From Patescibacteria group bacterium (GTDB lineage Bacteria; Patescibacteriota; Minisyncoccia; Phycocordibacterales; JAGLOS01): a stretch of 6,230 nt of DNA. The notes below the pieces were generated by a model. That model saw nothing but the letters and a program-made list of their open reading frames with translations, made no database searches and was not told the origin of the DNA. Within the stretch, counting starts at the first letter, position 1. Each line of letters begins with the position of its first letter. Made by a program: the position numbers and the translations under genes. Shown in pieces: positions 5,670 to 6,230 of this stretch. Where the stretch lies: positions 1-6,230 of the forward strand of contig JAHIYV010000045.1 in the NCBI GenBank assembly GCA_018814635.1, read 5' to 3'.

Positions 5670-6164
5670 TTATCTCTCTATTACTTCTAAATATTCACTT
5701 TCAAATTCCATTTTATCTCGCAAGTCCTCTTTAGACCAGGCAATAATTTCATCTCCTATTTTTATTTTTTCCAAAGAAAGCTCGCTAATTGTAGGAGCGC
5801 CTGTTTCGGAATCAATTTTTGTTAACATTATTTTCGCTTCAGGGACTAGTGTCACTTGGTAGATTTTATCTTTTAGTTCTCCATTTCCTACTTTCACAGA
5901 TAAAATTCTTGCTTCAATTTTTTCTATTGTTCCATTTAAAGCCAAAACTTTTGCTTGCTCTTTTTTTATTTTTTCTTGTAGTTCTGGAGACAACCTTTCC
6001 ATAACAGACTTAGGTTCTTCTTGTTTGGTTTTATTAAGATTTACTATCTCTGCCTTTTCAGAAACGCGTTTTTTTGTTATGTTTATTATTACAAAAAACC
6101 CAACTATTACTAAAATAACGATTAGAGTGCTTATGGTCCATACTATAATATTTTTTTTAGACAT
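5670..6164 (-). CDS. Small single-pass membrane protein with extracytoplasmic beta domain, unknown function
   Basis: 164 aa. Residues 1-5 (MSKKN) are basic, and residues 7-29 form one membrane helix (IIVWTISTLIVILVIVGFFV), so the rest probably lies outside. Residues 30-75 are charged and helical (KKEQAKVLAL at the end), likely a stalk. Residues about 76-163 follow a small-barrel pattern: GTIEKIEARILSVKV, YQVTLVPEAKIML, a short linker ending in ISELSLEKIKIGDEIIAWSK, and EYLEVIER. The 'G-x-I-x-x-I ... I-x-V ... V-x-x-x-x-I ... L-x-x-I-K-x-G-D' order resembles DUF5666-type or OB-like barrels common in Patescibacteria, but I assign no function. The gene is on the same strand as the DUF2339 operon, 98 bp upstream, with a separate promoter between them, so it is probably its own unit. 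No Shine-Dalgarno sequence precedes the ATG. Confidence 0.7.
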   Translation of the reverse strand: MSKKNIIVWTISTLIVILVIVGFFVIINITKKRVSEKAEIVNLNKTKQEEPKSVMERLSPELQEKIKKEQAKVLALNGTIEKIEARILSVKVGNGELKDKIYQVTLVPEAKIMLTKIDSETGAPTISELSLEKIKIGDEIIAWSKEDLRDKMEFESEYLEVIER

Positions 6165-6172
6165 ATTTTATT

Positions 6173-6178
6173 TTTATA
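6173..6178 (-). promoter_or_regulatory. Possible -10 element of the small membrane protein gene
   Basis: TATAAA on the minus strand (6178-6173) lies 8 nt before the ATG at 6164. No good -35 is seen; with a 17-nt spacer that position would fall inside the 12-bp tandem repeats. In such AT-rich sequence a match of this quality can arise by chance. Confidence 0.3.
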
Positions 6179-6190
6179 AAACTAACTAAT

Positions 6191-6222
6191 AATACTTCTA
6201 ACAATACTTCTAACAATACTTT
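6191..6222. repeat. 12-bp tandem repeat, about 2.6 copies
   Basis: AATACTTCTAAC at 6191-6202 is repeated exactly at 6203-6214, and a third partial copy (AATACTT then T) starts at 6215. On the minus strand the unit reads GTTAGAAGTATT. It lies 27-58 bp upstream of the start codon of the gene at 5670-6164, overlapping where a -35 would be. The 12-bp period is close to one helical turn. Confidence 0.7.
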
Positions 6223-6230
6223 TTTATAAA

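Overview
The window looks like a piece of a small, AT-rich bacterial genome (by eye about one third G+C), most likely a Candidate Phyla Radiation / Patescibacteria (Parcubacteria-like) member. This is inferred from a divergent FtsQ/POTRA protein, a DprA with almost no N-terminal domain, a membrane-anchored thrombospondin type 3 repeat protein, a helical 'GW' module fused to a membrane protein, and small dispersed palindromes. The coding regions read cleanly in the standard bacterial code, with TGG for tryptophan and no internal TGA. No marker gene (rRNA, ribosomal protein) is present, so the placement is an inference. No tRNA, rRNA, CRISPR array or intact transposase gene was seen.

Layout: (1) 3-71, the C-terminal tail of an unidentified plus-strand gene. 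(2) 72-258, intergenic, with a tandem pair of 23-bp palindromes (191-213, 216-238); with the T-runs beside them they probably terminate the ftsQ-like gene. (3) 259-1284 (-), FtsQ-like division protein, with a third 23-bp palindrome translated in frame. (4) 1285-1335, a 51-bp divergent promoter region. (5) 1336-2223 (+), dprA. (6) 2224-2435, a 212-bp convergent spacer with a terminator-like hairpin and a 176-bp segment bounded by 14-bp inverted repeats, possibly a MITE. (7) 5571-2436 (-), a two-gene operon: a DUF2339-like multi-pass membrane protein, then a secreted, C-terminally anchored TSP3-repeat protein 4 nt downstream. (8) 6164-5670 (-), a small single-pass membrane protein with a predicted extracytoplasmic beta-barrel domain, preceded by 12-bp tandem repeats.

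Functionally the window is mostly cell envelope: a division-site POTRA protein, a large membrane protein paired with a surface calcium-binding-type protein, and an anchored small protein. The one cytoplasmic enzyme-like protein is DprA, the RecA loader for incoming DNA. None of the five start sites has a convincing Shine-Dalgarno sequence, and several have a -10-like hexamer only 6-9 nt upstream, which suggests leaderless or nearly leaderless mRNAs.

The most interesting signal is the 23-bp palindrome family (consensus arms ACTTGGRRGT / ACYYCCAAGT, 3-nt loop). Two stem positions vary between copies, and in the two perfect copies the pairing is kept; one copy lies inside a protein-coding gene without breaking the frame.
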